A stretch of 64,000 nt of DNA, taken from the NCBI RefSeq assembly GCF_001625305.1, contig NW_017804509.1:1388011-1452010 (forward strand), read 5' to 3'. Numbering within the stretch: position 1 is the stretch's first letter; every line of letters begins with the position of its first letter. Below, one piece after another: positions 44,501-52,332 of this stretch. The translations under genes were made by a program, and so were the position numbers. The DNA is from Branchiostoma belcheri. Its lineage: Eukaryota > Chordata > Leptocardii > Amphioxiformes > Branchiostomatidae. Under the pieces are notes generated by a model that ran no database searches, was not told the origin of the DNA, and saw only the letters and a list, made by a program, of their open reading frames with translations.

Positions 44501-47500
44501 TTCAAGTTGGCTCTGGCTCTGATTTGATAGAGAATTCAAAAGTAACAACTTATTCTAAAGTAAAAATTTTGACAAAAGAGATCTATAGAAAAGATGAAAA
44601 TAGAGGTTTGAAGGGAAATTTGACTGACTACATGTATGTTCACTCCCTGAAACTGGTAATACCAACGTTCACTTTCCCCTCAGACTTTGTTTTCAATTTA
44701 AAAGATTCTTCTTCCAGTTCAACGCATAATTCTTTCAAATTGTAGAACCAGTGCTGTTGATACTGCCGTTAGACGGTTAGATCATATTTGCAGATGTGAA
44801 GGTTGAGACGTGGAAAGAAGCGAATGTACAGTGTGGAGGTTTTGTCAGTGAGGGGGTTTTGGCACTGCTGCGTTCCTGATGACAGCTTTATTCAGATTCT
44901 TAATCCCATTATAAACATCTGGATGTGACTTTTCCAGGTGAAGTCCATCAGGACTCAAAAACAAGTCAGACCCAGGCTGCGGCAAGGTAGTTTGCTGGTT
45001 TTTAGATTAGAAACTGGAACGCTGAGGTTTAATTTTTCTTTTTTTGTTGGTGGGCTTAGTTGGCAAAATCACCTGAAAAAAAGAGCGTCAGAGTTGTGAA
45101 TACAGTAAAACAGAGTTTCCTGTGGCTGTGCTTTGTTTCACTTTTGCTTGAGCTTTATCTCTGAATGTTCAAGAAAATTGGTGTGGTCTGTAACCTTACA
45201 GTGGCAGATCTGACACTATTTACAGAAGTGACAGTTCAGAAATACTGAATGAACTGCCTGCAGGTGCACATGGACAGACTTTGTTTTTAATTATACCATG
45301 ATGACAGCAGTAGTCACTGTGCAACTGTCTGTAGAGACGGTCGGCAAACATCTGTCAGTGAATGTGCTGCCTCCAGGTGTGCTCAGGGAGAAACATGTCA
45401 CAATCATACTGACAGAACTCAGAAAGGGCGCTCAATATGGTGGTCATTTTTCAACTTTCAAGATCAACATAATTGAAATCCTTTTTATTGTTAAAGTTGT
45501 TATGTAAGTGAAGGTTAGACATCGAGGTAGAACATAAATATGTACATTGTAATGCAAAATACAATATAGATCAAACAACAGCGATATTTCGATGATATAG
45601 TTTGATAATGATGATAAGTTCGAAGTGCTCACTCACTGTCCGGTTTATCGTCTGTTGTTCCCTGTCCTGAGGGTTAGACGTGCTTGCACTGCAATACCAG
45701 GGCCTGATGGCAATTTGCCACCTGCCTAATATATCTTGTAGGTTGTCACAATAATCTCATAAACATTAACCTCTCTTTCTCCCTCTCTCGTAATTCTCAT
45801 GTACACCGTAAAATAAGCAAAAGGTAATCAATGAATTAACAAACCAAACTTTTATTGAAATAATCTGTGGTTTGTTTTAGAGTGGTGCAAGCTGCGCAAA
45901 GGTGCATTTCTGACTGTGAGCCAGGCTCAAATGATGACACTTGAAATTAAAGGCGGTCCAATGGTTAGGACAGTAACTGTTCATTCTCACTTCAGAGCAA
46001 GTGAAATTTATTTTTGGGACAGTGCAGGGACAATAGGAAGAAAAGTTAATTTCGAGGCCTGGATAACCTTTGGCCCACTTTTAATGACTGTACAGGAAGC
46101 CCTTTCTTGATCTGGTTTGTTTGTTTGTCCGAACTCTAGATCTATTTCAGATCTTAATCAGTCCATTAAAGGCTGCTCTACCTCAGCTTGTTGACTCTGT
46201 GATTAAAGAAAAAGATATCAGAACTAAAATGTCAACATGGAAGCAAATAGTCTGAGGGGAAAGCCTGTACCTTAATTACACATTCACGGAATGAATATGA
46301 GTCAGATTCAAGTAACATTGTAACATTTCCTCCTAGCCCTCTAGATCTGTTTTTGCAGGGCTGGAAATGCATGTGCACCTTAGTGTACCCACATTTGGAG
46401 CTGTGCACCCATTTTTTTTTTCAGGTGCACCCAAATATTTTTGTAGAATTTACGTATGTTAAATGTACAAAAAATGTGTAGTAACTTATCAATAAGTAGT
46501 ACACATCATATTCTTAACGTCTAAGTGTCAGAAAATTAATAAAAGCATTGCTGTAGTACTTTTCTTTTCAAATGAAATATAATTTAGTTTTTGCTGATAT
46601 TCTACTTATTTTTATTATGCGGTAAAATTTTTTTTTGTGCATACAATTTTTTTAGGTTGTGTACACCAGTGAGTATTACCAAATATAAATTTCCCTGTTT
46701 TGTTATAAGATTTTTATCTCAGAATGCCAGAGAAACAAGGAAGCAAATTGATTCAGAATTGGCCTTTTAGTAATAAGTTCTACAGATTTCATTTGATGTA
46801 AGGAGGTCATCGCTCTGTACTGTTTGACCAGTTTCAGTGCGTAACATTCCGACCAATGGGAGAGGCTTTTACAAACAGACCCCTTTTGAGGTTGTGTTTG
46901 CGTTTCCTGTTGGTTAGTCATTAGAGCAAACCCCGCTGGTTTTCCTACCGTGTTCCTTAAGACAGAATTCTGTATCAATTTTAATTAGTCACAGGTTCAA
47001 TGTACTCTCATCTGCCGAATAAACATACCCCCCGGAATAAACGTACCCCCGGAAAATTACCAAAATTGACGGGTAACCTGTGTCTCTTGTACTAAAATGC
47101 ACCCTTACTGATATATGTACAAATCTTTAACTGTTATTTGCAATTAGGAATTTAAATAGACAAAAAAAAAGAGCATTTAATATTTTGTATTTTGATAAGC
47201 ACCACCCATGACAATAGAACATTCAGACGAATTTACGCACGCGGTGATTGCAAAAACCGGCCGGAAAATGACAAGTTTCTCGCTACAATATGCGTTTATA
47301 AACGTCTTCACGTCGATGATTTGTCAATTTTTTTCACACGAAGTTGAAAAAAATTACTGGTTTTCAAAAAATTAATAAACGTACTGTGCAAAATAAGAAC
47401 GTACTGGGTGGATGTTTGGGCCCCAAAAAATAAACGTACCCGTATGTTTATTTGGCAGATGAGAGTAGACTTAGGAAATTTCATCCTCTGCTATAAAAAA

Positions 47501-50500
47501 AGAAAAATTAAAGAATTTACACCTTTATAAAGTATTACACTACTTGTTTTAGTCATCATTGTGAAAAGTACAATGCAAGAGTCATAATGATATCATTATA
47601 TAAAAATTTTCAAGTAACAGGTCAAAATGTTCCTTAGGTCTCTTCAGAAGATGCATGATTAAGAAAGAGGTTTAAATCTAAGGTGTAATAAGAAATTTTG
47701 CATGTCTAAGTAATGCCTCCTTTCCTCCCATTTTTTTAAGAAAAAGTACAACTGACGGGGAACAACTAAACGTTAAACTGGATAGTGCATGAGGCCCATT
47801 ATAGGTGTAAATCTCACGCAAAATAAAATGTAACGTTTCTGTTTCCTTCAGGTTTCTTCAGAAGAAGCGTAATAAAGAAGGCCAACTACACGTGTAAATA
47901 TGGCGGGAACTGTGAGATGAATGTGCGGCTGCGAAACACGTGCCAGGGATGCCGGCTGAGGAAATGCAGAGATGTCGGCATGAAGGCGGAGTGTGAGTAC
48001 TGTTTGTTTGTTTGTTTGTTTATTTGTTTATGTGAACTGTGAGATGAATGTGCGGCTGCGAAGCACGTGCCAGGGATGCCGGCTCAGGAAGTGTAGAGAT
48101 GTCGGCATGAAGGCGGAGTGTGAGTACTGTTTGTTTGTTTGTTTATGTTTGTTTAGTTGTTTACCTTACACAGGATGTCGGCATGAAGGCTGAATCTGAG
48201 TACTGGAACTTCATATGTAACACAGTTTATCCGTAAATAATTTCATCAGGTTGGAAGATACTAAGGGTATAGAAATTTCTTCTTACACAACCAGTAAGGT
48301 TCTCACCTGCTTACGTTTCGCCACCTACTTTGGCGATAAATAGCGGCGAGTTGCAGAACTCCAGTCAGAAGCTCTGAGGAAGGTGTCTGATAGACATCGA
48401 AACGTCAGCAAGGTGAGAACCTTACTGGTTGTGTAAGAAGATAATTCTAAACCCATGAGTACTGTTTGTTTATTTGTTTAATATTTGAATGTTTATTTGT
48501 TTACCTTACACTTGTGGCCGATATCCACATTGTCTAATCCATACAGAAACCTGTGTACATGTACTAAAAGTGCCTCCTTTTGGAGAAAAATGGTACTGCA
48601 TCAAATGAGATGAGTCATTGCAGGTCTCTTGAAAGAAGTGTGGAAATATCCACAGCAGCTCCTCCTGTTGGCAGCAAATGGTATTGCAGTTGAAGTTTGA
48701 ATAGATTGTAATGTTGATTTTATTCACCACAGGTCTACTAAAAGAAGTGCAAATAAAATCCAAGTTTCACTGGAAGTACCCAAAGTCAGACTGCTCCCCC
48801 TAGTGGAAGCAAGTGGTATTGCAACAGCAAGAGTTCAAGAAGACTAATTTTCTTTGTTGTTACCACATACAGGTCTCTTAACAGAAGCGCAAACAAAGTC
48901 CAAGTTTCGCTGGAAGTACCCAAAGTCAGACTGCTCCCCGTCCTCCTCACAACCGGGTTCTCCCAGCACGTCCTCCACTACTAACGGGCAGGCTAACCAG
49001 CTACTGAAGCTTAGTGCAGAACAGAAGGACTTGTGCATGGAGGTGGTGTCTGCGTTCCAGAATGATGTGGGCTCAAGACCCCAAAATCACCACGGTACGA
49101 CAGACCCCCTTTTTCACTAGACCCCCCCTCCTTTTACTATACCCCCTCCCCTGTCTACCAGATACCTTTGACCCAGTGTTGATGTCACACTTCAAAGAAG
49201 CCACATGACAAGCCTCACTGGGTCAGTCTACTGAGGAAGACCAGAGTGACTGTTCAAAAGCTTTAGGAGAGGAAACTTTTTGTGTTGGATCTTAAGTTTT
49301 AACTCTAAACGAGAACTGTCTGTATAGCAAAGCTCTTTTTATCACAACCATTTATTTTTCACTAGCTGACATTTCGATGACCGTCTGTCATCTTCATCAG
49401 GGCAATTTTCTGATGAATCAGGGAATTGCCCTGATGAAGATGACAGACGGTCATCGAAATGTCAGCTAGTGAAAAATAAACCAAACAAATAAATGGTTGT
49501 GATAAAAAGAACCTTGCTATTCAGTCGTTTACCAACCGGCTGAAATTTTTTATGGAGAACTGTCTTCGTGCCCCCCCCCCCCCAGTTGTGGCCTAACGAT
49601 GACGAGGTTCGGAGCAAGTCAGAGAAGGACCTTCTGGACCAGAAGCAGCAGCATCTGCAGGAGGGGATGACCGTCACCATCGAGAAAATCGTGCTCTTCT
49701 CCAAACAGCTCCGCGGCTTCATGACCTTGAGCCAGGAGGACCAGATTGCACTCCTCAAGGTCAGTGGGTGGCGGAAATAAAAAAGTACCAGGCGAGTCGT
49801 GAATGTGTTTGTAACACAGACTACAATGGTTTTTTTTCTTACATTTTTCCAAAAGTAGGCGGCACAAAAATTTTTGTAGGCCGCATGTTTTGAGAAGGCT
49901 GACGCTATGCTGTATCTCTCTCTCTCTCTCCCCCTCTCTCTCTGTCTCTTTTGGCAGTCTTGTTGCAACCTTCCTCAGCTGTAGGGCTGTAATGCCTACT
50001 TATTCTGCAAGGTGGAGCTGTCAGTATGGCTAAATCTCCATCATATTCTGCTGTATTCTAGCTTGTTCATTGTATCATAACTTACCTTACACTAGCACTG
50101 AGGATTCGGACTACCAAAATATTGGCAGGCAAGACGAACAACTTCTGAACATTTAAGAAGACTTGAAGTCGAACATCCTATGCTCTATCCACATAATGAA
50201 AATATTCGCTAATGTGCTGTTTTCCCCTGATTGATTGATTGATTGCTGTTTTTCCCCTTATGTTCCAGGGAGGTGCGATTGAGGTAGTGATGCTGAAAGG
50301 AGCTGTGTACAGGGATGACAGTCAACAGAATGCTGAGAGGTGGATCAACGCAGGTTCGTCCAGTCTTCGTTAATTACGTAATATTAATTATGTTTACCGA
50401 AGGAAAATATAAGGGTTTTGCTCTGTTTCATCTTCCTCTTCTCCTGATCCAAATAAATACGGTCAATGAGCTGAACCAGACATCTGTCTCCATGGTAACT

Positions 50501-52023
50501 AGTGTTGGGTTACATCATGTTGCAATTTTTTTAGCAGGAGGGATTTAGACTCCTGTCACCATATATATGATGTGTTTGAATAAGAATTAACAATAACAGA
50601 GTACTCGGACCATATGCGAACTCACAAGGTAAACATTATGCATTTGCTTTGCAAATATTACGTTTCTAGTTTTCAACTACATCTAGACATTCTAAACTAG
50701 ACACATTGCTTACGATCTCTAACGTCTTAGCGCAAACAGTGAAAGTTGTTTTCTGTTTCTTCAGGTGTTCTTGAGACGTTTGTGCACACCTTCATGGACT
50801 TCCTGCACAGCATCCAGCAGCTGAAGCTGGACTGGTTCGAGTGTGCTCTGCTCACAGCTGTTGCGCTGCTGTCCCCAGGTACGATTGGTCAGTTTGAATA
50901 CAGGTTAACCAATCAGAGACCGGTGTCTGTTGTGGCTGTGTGTGATTGGTCAGTTTGAATACAGGTTAACCAATCAGAGACCAGTTACTGAAGCAGCTCT
51001 GTGTGATTGGTCAGTTTGAATACAGGTTAACCAATCAGAGACCAGTTTCTGGTTCGAGTGTGCTCTGCTCACGGCTGTCGCACCGCTGTCCCCAGGTACG
51101 ATTGGTCAGTTCGAATACAGGTTAACCAATCATAGACCATGGTCTTTAGCAGCTCTGTGTTATTGGTCAGTTTGAATACAAATTAACCAATCAGAGCGCT
51201 GTTTCCCACAGACCAGCAGTACGTGCAGAACTACTCCACCGTACCTCCGTCCTGTGATTGGTGAGTTTGAATATAGGTTAACCAATCAGAGCCCTGTTTT
51301 CCGCAGACCGTCAGTATGTACAGAACTACTCTGCCGTGGAGAAGGTACGTCCGTCCTGTGATTGGTCGGTTTAAATACAAGTTAACCAATCAGAGCGCTG
51401 TTTTCCGCAGACCGTCAGTACGTGCAGAACTACTCGGCCGTGGAGAAGGTGCAGGAGCCGTACCTGTTCGCCCTGGAGACGTACTGCCACGCCCGACGAC
51501 CAAACGACCCCATGTTCTTCCCTCGGCTGCTGAGTCGTCTGACGCAACTCCGGACGATCAACTTCTACCACTCTAAGCACATCCTCTGTTACAAGGTAAT
51601 GTAATTCACTTGATGTTCACGGTAGCAAAATTTCATGGTCTGAGAAAAGTGGACATGTTCACGGATATATTCACAGCGGCAAAAGGTACAGGAAAAAGAA
51701 AGTAGAGGAACTATTTGTTATAACTGTAATGAAGAGTTCATTGTACAGAAATGACAGTGAACATAAAAGTACCATGAAAAAATTAGGAATTACAGTACAT
51801 TAACTTCTGCCACTCCAAACTCGTGTCAAAACCATGAACATACTTGTATACCATTCCAAACACATCCTGTGTTACAAGAAGATGTTTGATGTTTATTTAT
51901 TTATTTGTTTGTTTATTTCAGGTCCAGGACAAGACGATGCTGCCCTTACTGCAGGAGATCTGGGACTGGAACAAACTGGACGAAGGTATGGGTATGACCA
52001 CCAACGTTTCTCACCTGCCCTGA
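35325..52023 (+). CDS. NR1H4-like: NR1H nuclear receptor, FXR-like (whole gene, nine coding exons)
   Basis: A ligand-activated transcription factor of about 600 residues. Exons: A 35281-35580 (ATG 35325), B 35905-36432, C 47852-47992, D 48873-49094, E 49586-49759, F 50269-50353, G 50765-50878, H 51411-51595, I 51922-52023. Residues 1-235 are a Pro/Ser/Gln-rich AF-1 region. Two C4 zinc fingers lie at about 240-308, with the P-box CEGCKGFFRR. The C-terminal extension [10 protein letters not shown] resembles vertebrate FXR. The ligand-binding domain (about 340-590) has FRGF-like signature residues, DQIALLK and LSPDRQY, and closes with the AF-2 helix [12 protein letters not shown] and LXR are sterol or bile-acid receptors that pair with RXR, but the ligand here is unknown. 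All junctions fit except D/E, which differ by one base in phase. Subfamily NR1H is firm; FXR versus another amphioxus NR1H paralogue needs a tree. Confidence 0.85.
35603..35840. mobile_element. MITE, tactgtaattc family, copy b
   Basis: Lies 23 bases after the exon A donor and fills most of the 324-bp intron A. It starts attgtaattcactttatg and ends ggaattacagtaa. Confidence 0.85.
35905..36432 (+). CDS. NR1H4-like: NR1H exon B: Gln-rich region and first zinc finger
   Basis: The acceptor tatttcag ends at 35904 and the donor aaag|gtaaat is at 36433. The exon begins and ends in phase 1. It encodes about 176 residues: a Gln/His-rich stretch ([14 protein letters not shown]), a Ser-rich linker, then [23 protein letters not shown], the first zinc finger and most of the recognition helix start. 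The overlapping second frame and the reverse-strand frames are shadows. Confidence 0.88.
36470..36670. mobile_element. MITE, gttaaaacttttg-terminus family, copy a
   Basis: gttaaaacttttgacccagt, then cactgggtcagtctgctgag and gaagaccagagtgactggtc, ending ttggatcaaaagtttgaac. The ends are inverted complements. Other copies are at 49163-49310 and 52132-52332, all in introns or flanks of this gene. Confidence 0.8.
37485..37558 (+). repeat. gtgcaccc dispersed repeat, truncated copy
   Basis: agggctggaaatactgtgtg, then caccc and aaatttggagctgtgcaccc. At about 37556 it changes abruptly into the ccgacaacgctctacg repeat, a nested or junction arrangement. Confidence 0.65.
38349..39138. mobile_element. 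TIR element of about 790 bp containing a nested element
   Basis: The left end aaggccacaccaatttaatt (38349) and right end aaattaaattggtgtggcct (near 39116-39135) are inverted complements that extend imperfectly through tctcggattt/aaatctgaga. The ends share ggccacacc with 23683-24134. No transposase frame was seen. Confidence 0.78.
38614..39044. mobile_element. nested TIR element of about 430 bp
   Basis: GCATGCCCGTAGCCAGG (38614-38630) and its exact complement CCTGGCTACGGGCATGC (39028-39044) bound it. Inside are three copies of a roughly 33-bp aaggtccactttttggtcca unit (38668-38768) and a GC-rich cgcctttggcgctcgcctcg block. It lies wholly within the 38349-39138 element. Confidence 0.82.
39776..39928. 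mobile_element. MITE, tactgtaattc family, copy c (reverse, truncated)
   Basis: Reverse-complement match to copies a, b and d: ccgtgaacataaagtgaatt, then acagtaa at the right end. Confidence 0.8.
42046..42425 (+). repeat. compound tetranucleotide array with assembly gap
   Basis: Successive blocks are (attc)n at 42046-42155, (actc)n, an N gap at 42209-42255, (actc)n again, then (atcc)n to 42425. Each block differs from the next by one base per unit. The true length is unknown because of the gap. The 137-residue frame here is repeat, not a gene. Confidence 0.97.
42655..43035. mobile_element. MITE-like element with aggcctcgaaattaa-type ends, copy 1
   Basis: Left cccaggcctccaaattaacc; right tttaatttcgagccct. 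A shorter reverse copy at about 45930-46063 carries the same ends (gaaattaaaggcggtccaat and gttaatttcgaggcctgg) with most of the middle missing. Confidence 0.65.
45930..46063. mobile_element. MITE-like element, copy 2 (short, reverse)
   Basis: An internal-deletion relative of 42655-43035 in opposite orientation. The two share aaatttatttttgggacagt and its complement. Confidence 0.65.
46357..46560 (+). repeat. gtgcaccc dispersed repeat, copy 3
   Basis: Matches 31175-31395: agggctggaaat, atttggagctgtgcaccc, gtgcacccaaatatttttgt, taagtgtcagaaaa. Confidence 0.72.
47003..47467. mobile_element. MITE of 465 bp with a roughly 25-bp inverted terminus
   Basis: Begins tactctcatctgccgaataa and ends ttatttggcagatgagagta. 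One base differs in the arms (ccg against cc). Internal aataaacgtacc repeats lie near both ends. It is 384 bases before exon C. Confidence 0.85.
47852..47992 (+). CDS. NR1H4-like: NR1H exon C: second zinc finger
   Basis: The acceptor ccttcag ends at 47851 and the donor gagt|gtgagt is at 47993; both are phase 1. It encodes [20 protein letters not shown], then [20 protein letters not shown] and VGMKAE. The four Cys of the second finger and the GCRLRKC helix are all present. Confidence 0.92.
48035..48194 (+). repeat. partial tandem copies of exon C
   Basis: 48035-48119 repeats the last 85 bases of exon C with four or so changes and the same donor (gagt|gtgagtactg). Its frame is still open and all Cys are kept (one Asn to Ser change). 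It has no acceptor; tttgt repeats precede it. A third, shorter echo (gatgtcggcatgaaggctga) lies at 48174-48193. Confidence 0.9.
48279..48440. mobile_element. MITE with perfect 30-bp inverted ends
   Basis: The left arm 48279-48308 (starts cttcttacacaaccagtaag) and right arm 48411-48440 are exact complements. Internal tagacatcgaaacgtcagca. It lies in intron C. Confidence 0.9.
48624..48872 (+). repeat. two partial copies of the exon D 5' edge
   Basis: cattgcag|gtctcttgaaagaagtg (48624 on) and caccacag|gtctactaaaagaagtgcaa (48733 on) precede the real cacatacag|gtctcttaacagaagcgc (48873). The second copy also repeats tccaagtttcactggaagta, then cccaaagtcagactgctccc, before stopping. Unit lengths are 109 and 140 bp. 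Confidence 0.88.
48873..49094 (+). CDS. NR1H4-like: NR1H exon D: hinge and start of ligand-binding domain
   Basis: Encodes [20 protein letters not shown], a Ser/Pro-rich hinge, then [19 protein letters not shown] (helix 1 region) to QNHH. The only good donor is cacg|gtacga (GT at 49095), leaving phase 1. The next exon needs phase 0, so this end is uncertain. Confidence 0.8.
49163..49310. mobile_element. MITE, gttaaaacttttg family, copy b (left end shortened)
   Basis: ctttgacccagtgttgatgt, then cactgggtcagtctactgag, ending ttggatcttaagttttaact. Confidence 0.8.
49327..49517. mobile_element. long near-perfect hairpin element of about 190 bp
   Basis: Arms 49327-49407 and 49424-49517 pair almost completely. 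They include tcactagctgacatttcgat and atgacagacggtcatcgaaa. The right arm has about 13 extra bases (ccaaacaaataaa). It lies between exons D and E. Confidence 0.9.
49586..49759 (+). CDS. NR1H4-like: NR1H exon E: ligand-binding domain helices 2-4
   Basis: The acceptor is a run of C ending in cag (49585) and the donor is caag|gtcagt (49760). It encodes 58 residues in phase 0, [11 protein letters not shown] to [21 protein letters not shown]. The last part is the conserved receptor signature. Confidence 0.88.
50269..50353 (+). CDS. NR1H4-like: NR1H exon F: ligand-binding domain
   Basis: The acceptor tgttccag ends at 50268 and the donor gcag|gttcgt is at 50354; phase 0 in, phase 1 out. It encodes [20 protein letters not shown], then NAERWINA. 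This matches the helix 5 region of FXR-type receptors. Confidence 0.88.
50765..50878 (+). CDS. NR1H4-like: NR1H exon G: ligand-binding domain helices 6-8
   Basis: The acceptor tttcttcag ends at 50764 and the donor cccag|gtacga is at 50879; phase 1 both sides. It encodes [20 protein letters not shown], then [18 protein letters not shown]. Confidence 0.9.
50883..51410 (+). repeat. seven-copy inverted-CCAAT repeat with partial copies of exons G and H
   Basis: A roughly 36-bp unit, tgattggtcagtttgaatac then aggttaaccaatcaga, occurs about seven times (starts near 50883, 50943, 51004, 51099, 51160, 51255, 51359). Its ends tgattggt and accaatca are complements. Interleaved are a copy of the exon G 3' end with its donor (about 51050-51095) and two copies of the exon H 5' end (51212-51245; 51307-51344). 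The second H copy has both acceptor and a strong donor (gaag|gtacgt), making a 38-base mini-exon. Confidence 0.9.
51411..51595 (+). CDS. NR1H4-like: NR1H exon H: ligand-binding domain helices 9-11
   Basis: The acceptor ttttccgcag ends at 51410 and the donor acaag|gtaatg is at 51596; phase 1 in, phase 0 out. It encodes [20 protein letters not shown] through [20 protein letters not shown]. The LSP|DRQY junction and RLTxLRT motif are typical of NR1H. Confidence 0.92.
51597..51797. mobile_element. MITE, tactgtaattc family, copy d
   Basis: Starts within two bases of the exon H donor GT and ends aggaattacagta. It separates exon H from two further partial copies of the exon H 3' end. Confidence 0.85.
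51797..51880 (+). repeat. partial copies of the exon H 3' end
   Basis: cattaacttctgccactcca (51797 on) and taccattccaaacacatcct, then gtgttacaag (51847-51880), repeat the end of exon H (atcaacttctaccactctaa; gcacatcctctgttacaag). No good donor follows the second copy. Confidence 0.82.
51922..52023 (+). CDS. NR1H4-like: NR1H exon I: helix 12 (AF-2) and stop
   Basis: The acceptor gtttatttcag ends at 51921. It encodes [20 protein letters not shown], then [13 protein letters not shown] and TGA (52021). PLLQEIWDW is the AF-2 core. A donor-like gaag|gtatgg at 51986 would allow splicing to 54127 instead (see that entry). Confidence 0.82.
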   Translation, partial: VQDKTMLPLLQEIWDWNKLDEGMGMTTNVSHLP

Positions 52024-52131
52024 CATAACATGCAGGTGTGAAACACACCTGGACAAACACCTGTCCGGGAAATCACCTGTCAGGTGTGCTGTATCGTCAT
52101 GGCAACAAGCCTATCATGTTACATAGTATTA

Positions 52132-52332
52132 CATCATGAAAGTTCATCTGTGTTGGTAGTTACATGTTTGGAGTTAAAACTTTTGGTCCAACACTAAAAG
52201 TTCTCTCATCTTCAAAGAAGCCACGTGACAAGTCTCACTGGGTCAGTCTACTGAGGAAGACCAGAGTGACTGGTCGAAAGCTCTAGGTGAGAGAACTTTT
52301 TGTGTTGGATCTAAAGTTTTAACACTAAACAT
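52132..52332. mobile_element. MITE, gttaaaacttttg family, copy c
   Basis: The longest copy. agttaaaacttttggtccaa near 52172 and ttggatctaaagttttaaca near 52307 are inverted ends, with gaagaccagagtgactggtc inside. About 110 bp past the receptor stop. Confidence 0.85.

Larger units (their letters stand above)
36433..47851 (+). other. NR1H intron B (11.4 kb) splitting the DNA-binding domain
   Basis: It separates the first and second zinc fingers at CKG|FF, a position common for receptor genes. I found no supported coding exon inside it. The contents are the MITEs and repeats listed, the simple-repeat array at 42046-42425 and a duplicated foldback terminus near 41270. The ORFs at 41470-41838 and 44383-44745 have no recognisable features. 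Confidence 0.7.
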
